Shown piece by piece: positions 25,857 to 35,015 of a stretch of DNA of 64,000 nt; positions within the stretch are counted from its first letter, which is position 1; each line of letters begins with the position of its first letter. Source of the stretch: Rhodococcus phenolicus (GTDB lineage Bacteria; Actinomycetota; Actinomycetes; Mycobacteriales; Mycobacteriaceae); contig NZ_LRRH01000024.1 of the NCBI RefSeq assembly GCF_001646785.1, positions 1-64,000 on the forward strand. Reading direction: 5' to 3'. The position numbers were made by a program, and so were the translations under genes. The notes under the pieces are model-generated. The model did no database searches, was not told the origin of the DNA, and saw only the letters and a program-made list of their open reading frames with translations.

Positions 25857-25897
25857 CGTCATTTCAGAGCCGACACGACGGACCTTCGGAGGCAACC

Positions 25898-26731
25898 GTG
25901 TTCACCAACGCCACGCCGGTCAACCCGGCGATCGGAATCGAGATCACCGGAGTCGCGGGCAACAACCTCGCCGACGCCCGGGCCGCCGACCGATGCCGCG
26001 AACTGCTCGACCTGCACGGCGTCGTCGTCTTCCGGAGTGCACACATCGACGACGACTCCCTCGTGGCCCTGAGCCGCCTGCTCGGCGAGGTCGTCGTGGC
26101 CCCGATGGGCGGCCAGGAAGAGCACCCCGAGATCTCCGCGATCAGCCTCGACCCGAGCAAGACCGTCCTGGCGACCGCCAACCGCGGAACCTTCCACTGG
26201 CACATCGACGGTGCCACCGATGCGATCCCCCAGAAGGGCACGCTGCTCACTGCTCTCGATGTGTCCGACGAGGGCGGCGACACCGAGTTCGCCAACACCT
26301 ACGCCGCGTACGAGGCCCTCGGCGAGGACGAGAAGGCCGAGCTGAGCGGGCTCCGCGTCGTCCACAGCTTCGCCGCCGCGCAGCTGCTGGCCGAACCCGA
26401 CCCGACCGACAAGCAGCGCGCCGCGTGGGACCGGGTCCCGGTGCGCGAGCATCCGCTGGTGTGGACGCGCCGCAGCGGCCGCCGGTCCATGCTCCTCGGG
26501 GCCACCGCGTCGCACATCGTCGGCCGCCCGTACGAGGAGGGCCGCGAGCTGCTCGACCGGCTCCTCGCCTGGTCGACGCAGCCGCGCTTCGCGCTGCGCC
26601 ACCACTGGCAGCCCGGCGACCTCGTGCTGTGGGACAACACCGGCATGCTGCACCGCGCGGTCCCGTACTCGCCGACCTCACCGCGCCTGCTGCATCGCAC
26701 GACACTGGTGGGCGAGGAAGCCGTCGCCTGA
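25898..26731 (+). CDS. TauD/TfdA family 2-oxoglutarate-dependent dioxygenase
   Basis: A 277-residue non-heme Fe(II)/2-oxoglutarate dioxygenase. The facial triad is visible as His102-x-Asp104 (FHWHIDGATD) and His252 (MLHRAVPY), with an arginine in SPRLLHRT for 2-oxoglutarate binding. The family includes taurine, alkylsulfate and 2,4-D dioxygenases; the substrate here is unknown. I chose GTG 25898 because GGAGG lies five bases upstream; ATG 25850 would start inside the AT-rich palindromic region. No sulfonate transporter is adjacent. Confidence 0.9.
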   Translation: MFTNATPVNPAIGIEITGVAGNNLADARAADRCRELLDLHGVVVFRSAHIDDDSLVALSRLLGEVVVAPMGGQEEHPEISAISLDPSKTVLATANRGTFHWHIDGATDAIPQKGTLLTALDVSDEGGDTEFANTYAAYEALGEDEKAELSGLRVVHSFAAAQLLAEPDPTDKQRAAWDRVPVREHPLVWTRRSGRRSMLLGATASHIVGRPYEEGRELLDRLLAWSTQPRFALRHHWQPGDLVLWDNTGMLHRAVPYSPTSPRLLHRTTLVGEEAVA

Positions 26732-26799
26732 CCCACACCCCGCGCCGGGGCCCACCCACGGTAGGGCGCGTCCCGGCACGGTACGGCAGCATGGTCGCC

Positions 26800-28542
26800 A
26801 TGACCACGCTGAGCGGTTCCGAAGCCGTCGTCGTCGCGGGCGGGAAAGCGACGAGGATGGGGGGCGTCGACAAGCCGACACTGGTCGTGCACGGCCGGCG
26901 CATGCTCGACACCGCCCTCGCCGCGGTCACCGCGTGCCGGCGCGTCACCGTCGTCGGGCCGTTCCGCGACGACCTCGATCCCGCGATCGGTCAGGTCCAG
27001 GAAACGCCCGCGGGAGCAGGGCCGGTGGCCGCCCTCGCGGCCGCTACCCTCCCCGCCGACGCGCCGGTCCTGACCCTCGCCTCGGACCTGCCGTTCGTCA
27101 CCGAGGGCACACTCGTCGCGCTGCTCGCCGCGCTGCACGACGATCCGGACGCGGATGCCGCGTTCGCGGTCGACCCGGACGGCCGGCTCCAGTTCCTCCT
27201 CGCCGCCTGGCGTGGGGCCGCCCTGACCGCGCGGCTGGGCCGGCTCGCCGGTGCGGTCGCGAACCAGCCGATGAAGGCGCTGCTGCCCGACCGCTACGTG
27301 ACGGTTCCCGTGCCCGGCACCACCGACTGCGACACCCCGGAAGATCTCCACCGTGCCCGCTCCGCCCATACCGGGGTGGTCGCCTCCGATCCCGCCGATG
27401 CCCGCGAGATCATCCGGAAATCGCTGCAGCCGTTGCCTGTTCGCCGCGTTCCGGTTCGCGCGGCGCTCGGCGCGACCCTCGCGGCGCCACTGGTCGCGAC
27501 AGAGGCCCTGCCGCCCGTCGCGGTGTCCGCGATGGACGGTTACGCCGTGGCGGGGAACGAGCCGTGGACGCTGCGCAGCGAGATCCGCCGCGCCGGATCG
27601 GCCAGCGGATTCGCCCTCGCCGATGGTGAGGCCGCACGCATCGCGACCGGGGCGCATCTCCCGCCCGGCGCGACCGCGGTCGTGCGCGACGAACACGTCG
27701 ACGTCGGCGCGGGCGGGGTGCTCCGCCGCCGCCCCGGCGCACCGGTGCGCGACGATGCCCGCCGCCGCGGAGAGGACTGGCAACCCGGATTCGTTCTCGC
27801 ACAGGCGGGGACGGCCATCGATCCGACGGTGGTCTCGGCGGCGCTGAGCGGCGAGGTCGCCGCAGTCGAGGCGCGCGGCCCGGTGCGGGTGCACATCGTC
27901 GTCAGCGGTGACGAGATCCGGCGCGACGGCCCGTTGCACGAGGGCCAGACCCGCGATTCGCTGGGGCCGGTGCTCGGGCAGTTCGTCCGGGCGTGCGGCG
28001 CCGACGCGGTGAGCGAGGCACACCTGCGCGACACCGAGGACGGATTCGATCGACTGCTGCGCGAAGCCACCGATGTGGACGCGATCGTCGTCGTCGGCGC
28101 GACCGGGGGCGGTGCCGCCGATCAGCTGCGTGGTGCACTCGCCCGCACCCGAGCGCACATCGCCGTCGAACGGGTGCGGTGCAAGCCGGGCGGCTCCCAG
28201 GTCGCCGCGGTGCTACCGGACGGCCGGGCCGTGCTGGGGTTGCCGGGCAATCCGGTGGCGGCGGTCGCGACGCTGCTGGTCGCGCTGCCCGCCGTGATCG
28301 ACGGTCTGACCGGCCGGACCGCGGGCGTGCCGTGGAGGGTGCCGCTGGCGAACGCCTCGGACGTGGTGGGCGAGGTGACGCGCCTACTGCCCGCTCGGCA
28401 GCTGCCCAACGGACAGTGGCTGTGCGACAACACGATCCGAACGTCGCATCTGGCCGGTCTGGTCGGACACCGGGCGATCGCGCTGGTTCCGCCGGCCGCG
28501 GCCGACGGGGATCTCGTCGAGATCGTGCCGCTGCCGCGCTGA
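26800..28542 (+). CDS. MobA-MoeA fusion, molybdenum cofactor biosynthesis
   Basis: A 580-residue fusion of two cofactor enzymes. Residues 1-190 are a MobA-type nucleotidyltransferase (VVVAGGKATRMGGVDKP, then LASDLPFVTEG and a DCDTPEDL end), which would attach GMP or CMP to molybdopterin. Residues 200-580 are MoeA-type, with VSAMDGYAV, TRDSLGPVL, GATGGGAADQL and LGLPGNPVAA, which inserts molybdate. ATG 26791 is an alternative start. The gene is convergent with the nitrite reductase operon and could supply an assimilatory nitrate reductase encoded elsewhere. The spacing shows a true in-frame fusion with no stop between domains. Confidence 0.92.
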   Translation: MTTLSGSEAVVVAGGKATRMGGVDKPTLVVHGRRMLDTALAAVTACRRVTVVGPFRDDLDPAIGQVQETPAGAGPVAALAAATLPADAPVLTLASDLPFVTEGTLVALLAALHDDPDADAAFAVDPDGRLQFLLAAWRGAALTARLGRLAGAVANQPMKALLPDRYVTVPVPGTTDCDTPEDLHRARSAHTGVVASDPADAREIIRKSLQPLPVRRVPVRAALGATLAAPLVATEALPPVAVSAMDGYAVAGNEPWTLRSEIRRAGSASGFALADGEAARIATGAHLPPGATAVVRDEHVDVGAGGVLRRRPGAPVRDDARRRGEDWQPGFVLAQAGTAIDPTVVSAALSGEVAAVEARGPVRVHIVVSGDEIRRDGPLHEGQTRDSLGPVLGQFVRACGADAVSEAHLRDTEDGFDRLLREATDVDAIVVVGATGGGAADQLRGALARTRAHIAVERVRCKPGGSQVAAVLPDGRAVLGLPGNPVAAVATLLVALPAVIDGLTGRTAGVPWRVPLANASDVVGEVTRLLPARQLPNGQWLCDNTIRTSHLAGLVGHRAIALVPPAAADGDLVEIVPLPR

Positions 28543-28577
28543 CCGGCAGGTTCCGGCCTCGCTCCCGATCCGGGTGG

Positions 28578-29267
28578 TCAGCGCGCCGGGATGAGCCGCG
28601 CACCCTCGCGGTAGCGCCGGGCGACGAGCCCGACGATCGAGTCGGTGACACCGAGGGGCGCGGAGACGCCGTCCGCACCGGCATCGGCGAGGCGGGCATG
28701 GAACAGGCCGTCCGCGAGCAGGTACGAGGCGATGAACACGCGGCGTGCCCCCTGCGCACGCAGCGTGTCGACCACCTTGGGAACGCGCGGTGAGCCGGTC
28801 GCGACATACGCGATGCGCACGGTGGTACGCACCAGTGCGGACAGCATGCGGGCGGCGCCGCGCACGTCGCGCAGCGCGCGCGGATCGGACGAACCGGCAG
28901 CGGCGAGGACCACCGCGTCGCCGGGACGCCACCCGGCGGCATCGAGCCGCTGTACCAGCACCTGCGCGAGTATCGGGTCGGGTCCGAGGGCGCGGGTCAC
29001 CGACACCGCGGTGTGCCCGCTCGCCTCGACTTCCTTCGGGACGTCGCTGTGCACGTGGTAACCGGAGGCGAGGAACGCGGGCACCAGCACCGTGGGGCGC
29101 GACGAGTCGCGCAGGACCTCCGCGGGGGACGGTCCCAGCACGTCCACGAACGCGACGCGCGTGGGCCCGACCCGATCGGCGACGGCGTCGGCGAGTGCGG
29201 CGATCATGTCGACCCCGCGCGGATTGCGGGTGCCGTGGGCGACGAGAAGCAGCTGGGATCGGGACAT
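28578..29267 (-). CDS. Sirohydrochlorin chelatase (CbiX-like)
   Basis: A 229-residue chelatase of the CbiX/SirB type made of two similar halves. The N-terminal active-site segment is LVAHGTRNP with the metal-binding His, and the second His region is SGYHVHSDVP. The enzyme inserts Fe(II) into sirohydrochlorin to make siroheme, the prosthetic group of NirB. The ATG overlaps the upstream regulator stop (TGATG), so it is the last gene of the narK-nirBD operon and translationally coupled. A cobalt chelatase role is possible by family but not suggested by the neighbours. Confidence 0.9.
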   Translation of the reverse strand: MSRSQLLLVAHGTRNPRGVDMIAALADAVADRVGPTRVAFVDVLGPSPAEVLRDSSRPTVLVPAFLASGYHVHSDVPKEVEASGHTAVSVTRALGPDPILAQVLVQRLDAAGWRPGDAVVLAAAGSSDPRALRDVRGAARMLSALVRTTVRIAYVATGSPRVPKVVDTLRAQGARRVFIASYLLADGLFHARLADAGADGVSAPLGVTDSIVGLVARRYREGARLIPAR

Positions 29268-30403
29268 CAGCGCATATCCTCCGGGTCCACGGCGAGTCGG
29301 TAGCCGCGCTTGACGACGGTCTGCACGATCGCGGGCGCGCCGAGCGACGAGCGCAGTCGTGCCACGGCGGTCTCGACCGCATGGGTGTCTCCCCCGCCGC
29401 CGGGCAGGGCGGCGAGCAGCTCCTCACGTGCGACGACCCGGCCGGGGCGGGACGCGAGCGTGCGGAGCAGGGCCATTCCTGCGGGGGCGAGGCAGCGCTT
29501 CTCCTCGTCGACGATGACGCAGCGTCCACGCATCCCCAGCACGTGCCCGCCGGCTTCGATACGTACCGCTCGGCGGGGCAGTTCTTCGGCGAGGTGCCGC
29601 GCGAGGGCGCCGAGCCGAGCCCGCGCGGGCATGGTGACCGGCACGTCGAGAGCGACGAGCGGCGCAGCGGTGACGGGGCCGACGCACACCGCCGTGACCC
29701 CGCTCCGCAACGCGCGCAGCATCAGGTCGAGCATCCCGGTCTGTTTGGCCCGCATCAGCATCGACGCGACCGCCGGCGCGCTGGTGAAGCTGACCGCGTC
29801 GATCCCGTAGTCGGCGACCTGCTCGATGAGCCGGTCCAGGGCGGTCGGGTCCTCCGGCGGAGTCCACCGATAGACGGGCACGGCGACGACCTCCGCGCCG
29901 GCGGCGCGCAGTTCCTCGCACAGGTCGGCGCCGGGTTCCCACTCGGTGCGCTCACCGTGCAGCTGCACCGCGATGCGCAGCCCCTCGACGCCTTCCGCGA
30001 GCAGATGCGCGAGCACCTCCGCCGACGATTCCGACGCCGGCGACCATTCCTCGCGCAGTTCGGCCGCGCGGATCGCGCCGGTGACCTTCGGGCCGCGCGC
30101 CAGGATGCGGCTTCCGGCGAGCGCACCGGTGAGTTCGTCGGACAGGCCCCAGCCCTCGGCCGCGCCGATCCAACCGCGGAAGCCGATCGCCGTGGTGGCG
30201 ACCGTGATATCCGGCGGACTGGCGATGACGTCGCGGGTGACGCGTTCGAGTTCGGCGTCGTCGGCGAGCGGAATGATGCGGATCGCCGGGGCGAGCACGA
30301 CCTCCGCGCCCCGGCGGGTGAGCAACGTCGTGAACTCCTCCGCACGGCGGGACGCGGTCACACCGACGGTGAATCCCCGCAACGGCTCGGTGCCGTCGCT
30401 CAC
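29267..30403 (-). CDS. Uroporphyrinogen-III synthase-like regulator with winged-helix domain (NnaR-like)
   Basis: A 378-residue protein. Residues 1-260 resemble HemD (uroporphyrinogen-III synthase; VGVTASRRAEEFTTLLTRRGAEV, then TSAPAV). The C-terminal 100 residues are an OmpR/PhoB-type winged helix (CLAPAGMALLRTLASRPGRVV, ETAVARLRSSLG, VVKRGYRL). This architecture is that of NnaR, a coactivator of nitrate assimilation genes in Streptomyces and mycobacteria. Its start overlaps the nirD stop by four bases (GTGA), and it lies upstream of the siroheme chelatase. It could sense a tetrapyrrole intermediate. Whether it keeps HemD activity cannot be told from sequence. Confidence 0.88.
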   Translation of the reverse strand: MSDGTEPLRGFTVGVTASRRAEEFTTLLTRRGAEVVLAPAIRIIPLADDAELERVTRDVIASPPDITVATTAIGFRGWIGAAEGWGLSDELTGALAGSRILARGPKVTGAIRAAELREEWSPASESSAEVLAHLLAEGVEGLRIAVQLHGERTEWEPGADLCEELRAAGAEVVAVPVYRWTPPEDPTALDRLIEQVADYGIDAVSFTSAPAVASMLMRAKQTGMLDLMLRALRSGVTAVCVGPVTAAPLVALDVPVTMPARARLGALARHLAEELPRRAVRIEAGGHVLGMRGRCVIVDEEKRCLAPAGMALLRTLASRPGRVVAREELLAALPGGGGDTHAVETAVARLRSSLGAPAIVQTVVKRGYRLAVDPEDMR

Positions 30404-30819
30404 GAAAGCTCGCCGGTCTCGCCCGGCGTCCGGTTGCTGTGGATCTGGACCACACCGGCCCAGACCCGCACGTCGTACACCGGCAGCGTCACCTCGGGAG
30501 CGTCGAGGCAACGACCGTCGTTGAGGGAGAACACCTGCTTGAGCAGCGGCGATGCGACGGTCGGCTCGCCGGAACGGTCGCCGACGAGTCCCCGCGACAT
30601 CACCGCGGCGTGCCCGTACGGATCGATGTTGCCGACGGCACGCAACGTGCCGTCGTCGAGCAGGAACAGGGCGACCTGCTCGCCTCCGCGCAGGAGCACC
30701 GCGACTCCGCAGCCGGGGACGAGCCGGCTGAGCGGGCATGCCGACGTCCATTCCAGGCGCCCGTCGTACACGCTCTCGCGCGTCGTTCCCCCTGCACCGT
30801 GCGTCTCGATGACGGTCAT
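30400..30819 (-). CDS. nirD: Assimilatory nitrite reductase small subunit NirD
   Basis: A 139-residue NirD-type protein with a Rieske-like fold that lacks the Rieske Cys/His ligands. Recognisable features are CPLSRLVPGCGVAVLL, NIDPYGHAAVMSRGL and the VASPLLKQVFSL strand. It pairs with NirB for NAD(P)H-dependent reduction of nitrite to ammonium in the cytosol. ATG 30819 has GGGAGGACC just upstream. It lies 56 bases downstream of nirB and overlaps the NnaR-like gene. Confidence 0.93.
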   Translation of the reverse strand: MTVIETHGAGGTTRESVYDGRLEWTSACPLSRLVPGCGVAVLLRGGEQVALFLLDDGTLRAVGNIDPYGHAAVMSRGLVGDRSGEPTVASPLLKQVFSLNDGRCLDAPEVTLPVYDVRVWAGVVQIHSNRTPGETGELS

Positions 30820-30875
30820 TGGTCCTCCCTCGAAAAGTACTTCCGAAATTCTCCGGGTCCGGTGTTTCCGGCCGG

Positions 30876-33389
30876 TTACCCGGAGATTCCCGGCCGGTAA
30901 GCGGGCATCCCGACCAGGACGGGAACCTTCCGCTTGCCGGAATCGTCGAACTGCACGGTCGGGTCGGTCTCGTCGGGCGCGTTGACGAACGAGACGAACC
31001 GCGCGAGCTTCTCCGGGTCCTCGAGCACGCCGGCCCATTCGTCGCGGTAACCCTCGACGTGCTTGGCCATCGACGCCTCGAGTTCGGCGGCGATACCGAG
31101 GCTGTCCTCGCACACGACCTCGCGGAGATGGTCGAGACCGCCGTCCATGGCCTCGAGCCACGGCGCGGTGCGTTGCAGACGGTCCGCGGTACGGATGTAG
31201 AACATCAGGAACCGGTCGATGTACCGCACGAGTGTGTCGTCGTCGAGGCCGCCGGCGAGCAGCTGCGCGTGCTTGGGCGACTGGCCTCCGTTGCCGCACA
31301 CGTACAGGTTCCAGCCGCTTTCGGTGGCGATGACGCCGACGTCCTTGCCCCGGGCCTCCGCGCATTCGCGGGCGCAGCCGGAGACACCGAACTTGAGCTT
31401 GTGCGGCGAGCGCAGGCCGCGGTAGCGCATCTCCAGGTCCACCGCCATGCCCACGGAGTCCTGCACGCCGTACCGGCACCAGGTGGAACCGACACAGCTC
31501 TTCACGGTCCGCAGCGACTTGCCGTAGGCCTGACCGGATTCCATACCGGCGTCGACCAGCCGTTTCCAGATCAGCGGCAGCTGCTCGACGCGCGCACCGA
31601 ACATGTCGATCCGCTGCCCGCCGGTCATCTTCACGTACAGGCCGAAATCCCGGGCCACCTCACCGATCACGATGAGCTGCTCGGGGGTGCATTCACCGCC
31701 GGGCATCCGCGGCACCACCGAATACGTGCCGTTCTTCTGGATGTTCGCCAGGAAATGGTCGTTGGTGTCCTGCAGGCCGGCCTGCTGGCGGTGCAGGATG
31801 TGGTCCGAATCGGTGGAGGCGAGGATCGAGGCGACCACCGGCTTGCAGATGTCACAACCCGATCCTCTGCCGTACTTCGAGATCAACGCGGAGAAGGTGC
31901 GGGTGCCGGTGGCCTGGACGATCTCGAACAGCTCGGCCCGGGACTGCTCGAAGTGCTCGCACAGCGCCTTGCTGAGCACCACGCCGGAGGACGCGAGCAG
32001 CTGCTTGACGGTCGGGAGGCAGCCACCACAGGTGGTGCCGGCGTTCGTGCACGCCTTGACCTGGGCGATGTCGCACGCGCCCTCGGCGATCGCACCGCAG
32101 ATCGTGCCCTTGGTGACGCCGTTGCACGAGCACACCTCGGCGTCGTCGGGAAGCGACCCCGCGCCGGGCTTCTCACCGGCCGGGGAGATCAGCGCCGCCG
32201 GGTCGCCGGGCAGTTCACGCCCGACGAGCGGACGCAGCGACCCGTACGCGGAGGCATCGCCGACGAGGATGCCGCCGAGCAGGGTCTTCGCGTCGTCGGA
32301 GACCACGAGCTTGGCGTAGGTACCCTTCGCCGCATCGGACAGCACCACCTCGAGCGCGCCGGGGCTCGTCGCGTGGGCGTCGCCGAAGCTGGCGACGTCG
32401 ACCCCGAGCAGCTTGAGCTTGGTGGACAGGTCGGCGCCGGGGAACTCGGCCTCGCCCTCGAGCAGGCGGTCCGCGACGACCTCGGCGGTGCTGTAACCGG
32501 GAGCGACCAGTCCGTAGCAGGTGCCTTCGACGGCCGCGCACTCACCGACCGCGTACACCGCTTCGTCGGTGACGCTGCGGCATCCCAGGTCGGTGAGGAC
32601 CCCGCCGCGCGCGCCGACCTCGAGGCCGGTGTCGCGGGCGAGCCGGTCCTGCGGGCGCACACCGGCCGAGAACACCAGCACCGCGGCGTCGATGACCGAT
32701 CCGTCGGACAGTTCGACCTGCAACCCGGCGGGACCCTCGGTGATCGCGGAGGTACCGACTCCGGTGTGCACGGTCAGGCCGAGGTCGGTGACGAGGCGCG
32801 CCAGCACGTTTCCGCCGCCCTCGTCGACCTGCAGCGGCATGAGCCGGGGCGCGAACTCGACGACATGGGGGGTCATGCCCATGAGCTTGAGGGCATTGGC
32901 GGCTTCGAGGCCGAGCAGGCCACCACCGACCACGACACCGACGGCGCCGGGCCCGGCGGCCTCGGCGGCGGCACGGATGCCGTCGAGGTCGTCGAGGGTG
33001 CGGTAGACGAATGTGCCGGGCAGATCCTTGCCGGGAATCGGGGGAACGAACGGGTACGAGCCGGTGGCGAGGACCAGCGCGTCGTAGCCGATCGTCTCGC
33101 CGCCGTCGGTGGTGACCGTGCGCGCGGCGCGGTCGACCGCGGCGGCGCGCGTCCCGAGCTTCAGGTCGACGAGGGGGTCGCCGTCGTAGGTGTTGCCGGC
33201 GAGCGCGAGTTCCTTCGCATTCCACGAGCCGACGTACGAGGACAACCCGACGCGGTCGTAGGCGGGTTGCGTCTCCTCGCTCAGTACCGTCACCGACCAG
33301 GTGTCGTGCTCGTCGCGGGCACGCAGTGCTTCGACGAAGCGGTGCCCGACCATACCGTGTCCGACGACGACAACGTTCTTGCGGCTCAT
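30876..33389 (-). CDS. nirB: Assimilatory nitrite reductase large subunit NirB
   Basis: An 837-residue siroheme nitrite reductase. Residues 1-300 are a FAD/NAD(P)H pyridine-nucleotide-disulfide module (VVVVGHGMVGHRF, ATGSYPFVPP, GVVVGGGLLGLEAA). Around residue 420 a BFD-type [2Fe-2S] module has CSCNGVTKGTICG and CGGC. The siroheme/[4Fe-4S] ligands are in CVGSTWC (about residue 630) and GCARECAEARG (about 670). It reduces nitrite to ammonium with NirD. It starts at ATG 33389, 49 bases after narK, in the operon narK-nirB-nirD-nnaR-chelatase. Confidence 0.95.
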   Translation of the reverse strand: MSRKNVVVVGHGMVGHRFVEALRARDEHDTWSVTVLSEETQPAYDRVGLSSYVGSWNAKELALAGNTYDGDPLVDLKLGTRAAAVDRAARTVTTDGGETIGYDALVLATGSYPFVPPIPGKDLPGTFVYRTLDDLDGIRAAAEAAGPGAVGVVVGGGLLGLEAANALKLMGMTPHVVEFAPRLMPLQVDEGGGNVLARLVTDLGLTVHTGVGTSAITEGPAGLQVELSDGSVIDAAVLVFSAGVRPQDRLARDTGLEVGARGGVLTDLGCRSVTDEAVYAVGECAAVEGTCYGLVAPGYSTAEVVADRLLEGEAEFPGADLSTKLKLLGVDVASFGDAHATSPGALEVVLSDAAKGTYAKLVVSDDAKTLLGGILVGDASAYGSLRPLVGRELPGDPAALISPAGEKPGAGSLPDDAEVCSCNGVTKGTICGAIAEGACDIAQVKACTNAGTTCGGCLPTVKQLLASSGVVLSKALCEHFEQSRAELFEIVQATGTRTFSALISKYGRGSGCDICKPVVASILASTDSDHILHRQQAGLQDTNDHFLANIQKNGTYSVVPRMPGGECTPEQLIVIGEVARDFGLYVKMTGGQRIDMFGARVEQLPLIWKRLVDAGMESGQAYGKSLRTVKSCVGSTWCRYGVQDSVGMAVDLEMRYRGLRSPHKLKFGVSGCARECAEARGKDVGVIATESGWNLYVCGNGGQSPKHAQLLAGGLDDDTLVRYIDRFLMFYIRTADRLQRTAPWLEAMDGGLDHLREVVCEDSLGIAAELEASMAKHVEGYRDEWAGVLEDPEKLARFVSFVNAPDETDPTVQFDDSGKRKVPVLVGMPAYRPGISG

Positions 33390-33438
33390 GGGATTTCGCT
33401 TTCTCTCGTGCAGGGTGGAACGGTGCCGGGTTACGGCG

Positions 33439-34890
33439 TCAGACGACGGGGACGGTCGGACGGTCCGGTTCGGCGGTCTCGGTGACGGTCGCCGTGCGGG
33501 GGGTGCGCAGGAACACCAGCCAGGTGACGGCGATGCAGATCAGGTAGAAGGCGCCGAACACCCAGAAGGCCATGGTCGCGGACTTCGCCGCGCCGGCGTA
33601 GGAGGCGCGGAGCACCAGGTTGATGCCGACACCGCCGAGTCCGCCGATGGCGCCGGCGAAACCGATAAGAGCGCCGGACATGGTGCGCGACCACGCGGCC
33701 CTGGCGGCCCGGTCCAGGCCCTCGAGACCCTGTGCCTTCGCTTCGAAGATCGACGGGATCATCTTGTACACCGAGCCGTTGCCGAGACCGGACAGCAGGA
33801 ACAGGGCGATGAACCCGAGGACGTACGCGACCATGATGCCGCCGCTGGGCGCACCGGCCGTGGCGTCGTCGAGGACACCGGCGACGATGAGGACACCCGC
33901 GGCCATGGTCATCGCGGCGAAGGTGAACATCGTGATGCGGCCGCCGCCGATGCGGTCGGCGAGCTTGCCACCGAACGGGCGGGAGATCGAGCCGAGCAGC
34001 GGGCCGATGAACGCGATCTGCGCGGCGTGCAGCGCGGCCTGCGCGGCCGTGTCGCCGCCGGCGAGGAAGTTGATCTGCAGTACCTGGCCGAACGCGAAGC
34101 TGAAGCCGATGAACGAACCGAACGTGCCGATGTACAGGAAGGACACGACCCACGAGTCGCGGAACTTCAGGGCCGCGCCCATCGCCCGCAGATCCGCCTT
34201 CTGGCCGCCGAGGTTGTCCATGAACAACGCCGCACCGACCGCCGCGACACCGCACAGCACGAGGTAGACGGCACACACGATCCACGGTTCGGTGTTGCCG
34301 ACGGTGGCGATGACGAACAGGCCGACGAGCTGGATGACCGGTACCCCGATGTTGCCGCCGCCGGCGTTGAGTCCCAGCGCCCAGCCCTTAAGCCGCTGCG
34401 GGTAGAACGCGTTGATGTTCGTCATCGAGGAGGCGAAGTTGCCGCCGCCGACACCGGCGATCGCGGCGACCAGCAGGAACGTGGTGTACGAGTATCCGGG
34501 GTTGAGCATCAGGTAGAGCGTCGCCACCAGCGGCACCAGCAGCACCAGCGCGCTGAAGATCGTCCAGTTGCGGCCGCCGAACCGCGCGGTGGCGACGGTG
34601 TACGGAATGCGCAGGATCGAGCCGACGAGAGTCGGCACCGCGACGAGGAAGAACTTGCCCGCAGCGTCGATGCCGTAGACGTCGGTGGGCATGAACAGGA
34701 CCATCACCGACCAGATGGACCACACCGAGAATCCGACGTGCTCGGCGACGACCGACCAGATCAGGTTCCGCTTCGCGATGTCCTTGTTGCCGGACTCCCA
34801 GGCCTCGACGTCCTCGGCGTCCCAGCGCTCGATGTTGTGCTTGCGCGCGAATTTCGCTCGCAGCGTTTCCTTTTCGACTGCCACAGCCAC
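33439..34890 (-). CDS. narK: NarK-type nitrate/nitrite transporter (MFS)
   Basis: A 483-residue major facilitator protein with twelve predicted membrane helices. It contains nitrate-signature-like glycine-rich segments, AAIAGVGGGNFASSMTNINAF in helix 5 and GWALGLNAGGGNIGVP just after, and a conserved arginine in GSILRIPYT. It brings nitrate in or exports nitrite. The frame is open from GTG 34899, but AAAGGGG sits at correct distance for GTG 34890, which I prefer. It is the first gene of the nitrite reductase operon, so its upstream region (34891-35015) should carry nitrogen control. I could not identify a convincing GlnR box there. Confidence 0.92.
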   Translation of the reverse strand: MAVAVEKETLRAKFARKHNIERWDAEDVEAWESGNKDIAKRNLIWSVVAEHVGFSVWSIWSVMVLFMPTDVYGIDAAGKFFLVAVPTLVGSILRIPYTVATARFGGRNWTIFSALVLLVPLVATLYLMLNPGYSYTTFLLVAAIAGVGGGNFASSMTNINAFYPQRLKGWALGLNAGGGNIGVPVIQLVGLFVIATVGNTEPWIVCAVYLVLCGVAAVGAALFMDNLGGQKADLRAMGAALKFRDSWVVSFLYIGTFGSFIGFSFAFGQVLQINFLAGGDTAAQAALHAAQIAFIGPLLGSISRPFGGKLADRIGGGRITMFTFAAMTMAAGVLIVAGVLDDATAGAPSGGIMVAYVLGFIALFLLSGLGNGSVYKMIPSIFEAKAQGLEGLDRAARAAWSRTMSGALIGFAGAIGGLGGVGINLVLRASYAGAAKSATMAFWVFGAFYLICIAVTWLVFLRTPRTATVTETAEPDRPTVPVV

Positions 34891-35015
34891 CCCGGCCACC
34901 CCTTTCGGATTCGTGTGGAACCCAAGGTAGGAAGTGGGTGTTGCCGCGGTGCTGCCCGCGGTGACCTCCGCGTCAAGAGTTTCTCACGCACGCGGGGGCC
35001 GCCCTGTGAGGGCGA

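Noticed and set aside
28538-28582. GCTGACC/GGTCAGC inverted repeat as terminator between MobA-MoeA and the chelatase gene
   Set aside because: The arms are just the two convergent stop codons with flanking bases, 31 bases apart and without a T run.
34900-35015. GlnR box upstream of narK
   Set aside because: GTGAG, AAAC and GTCAC pieces are present but not with the spacing of a GlnR site, and no good -10 box follows TTGACG.
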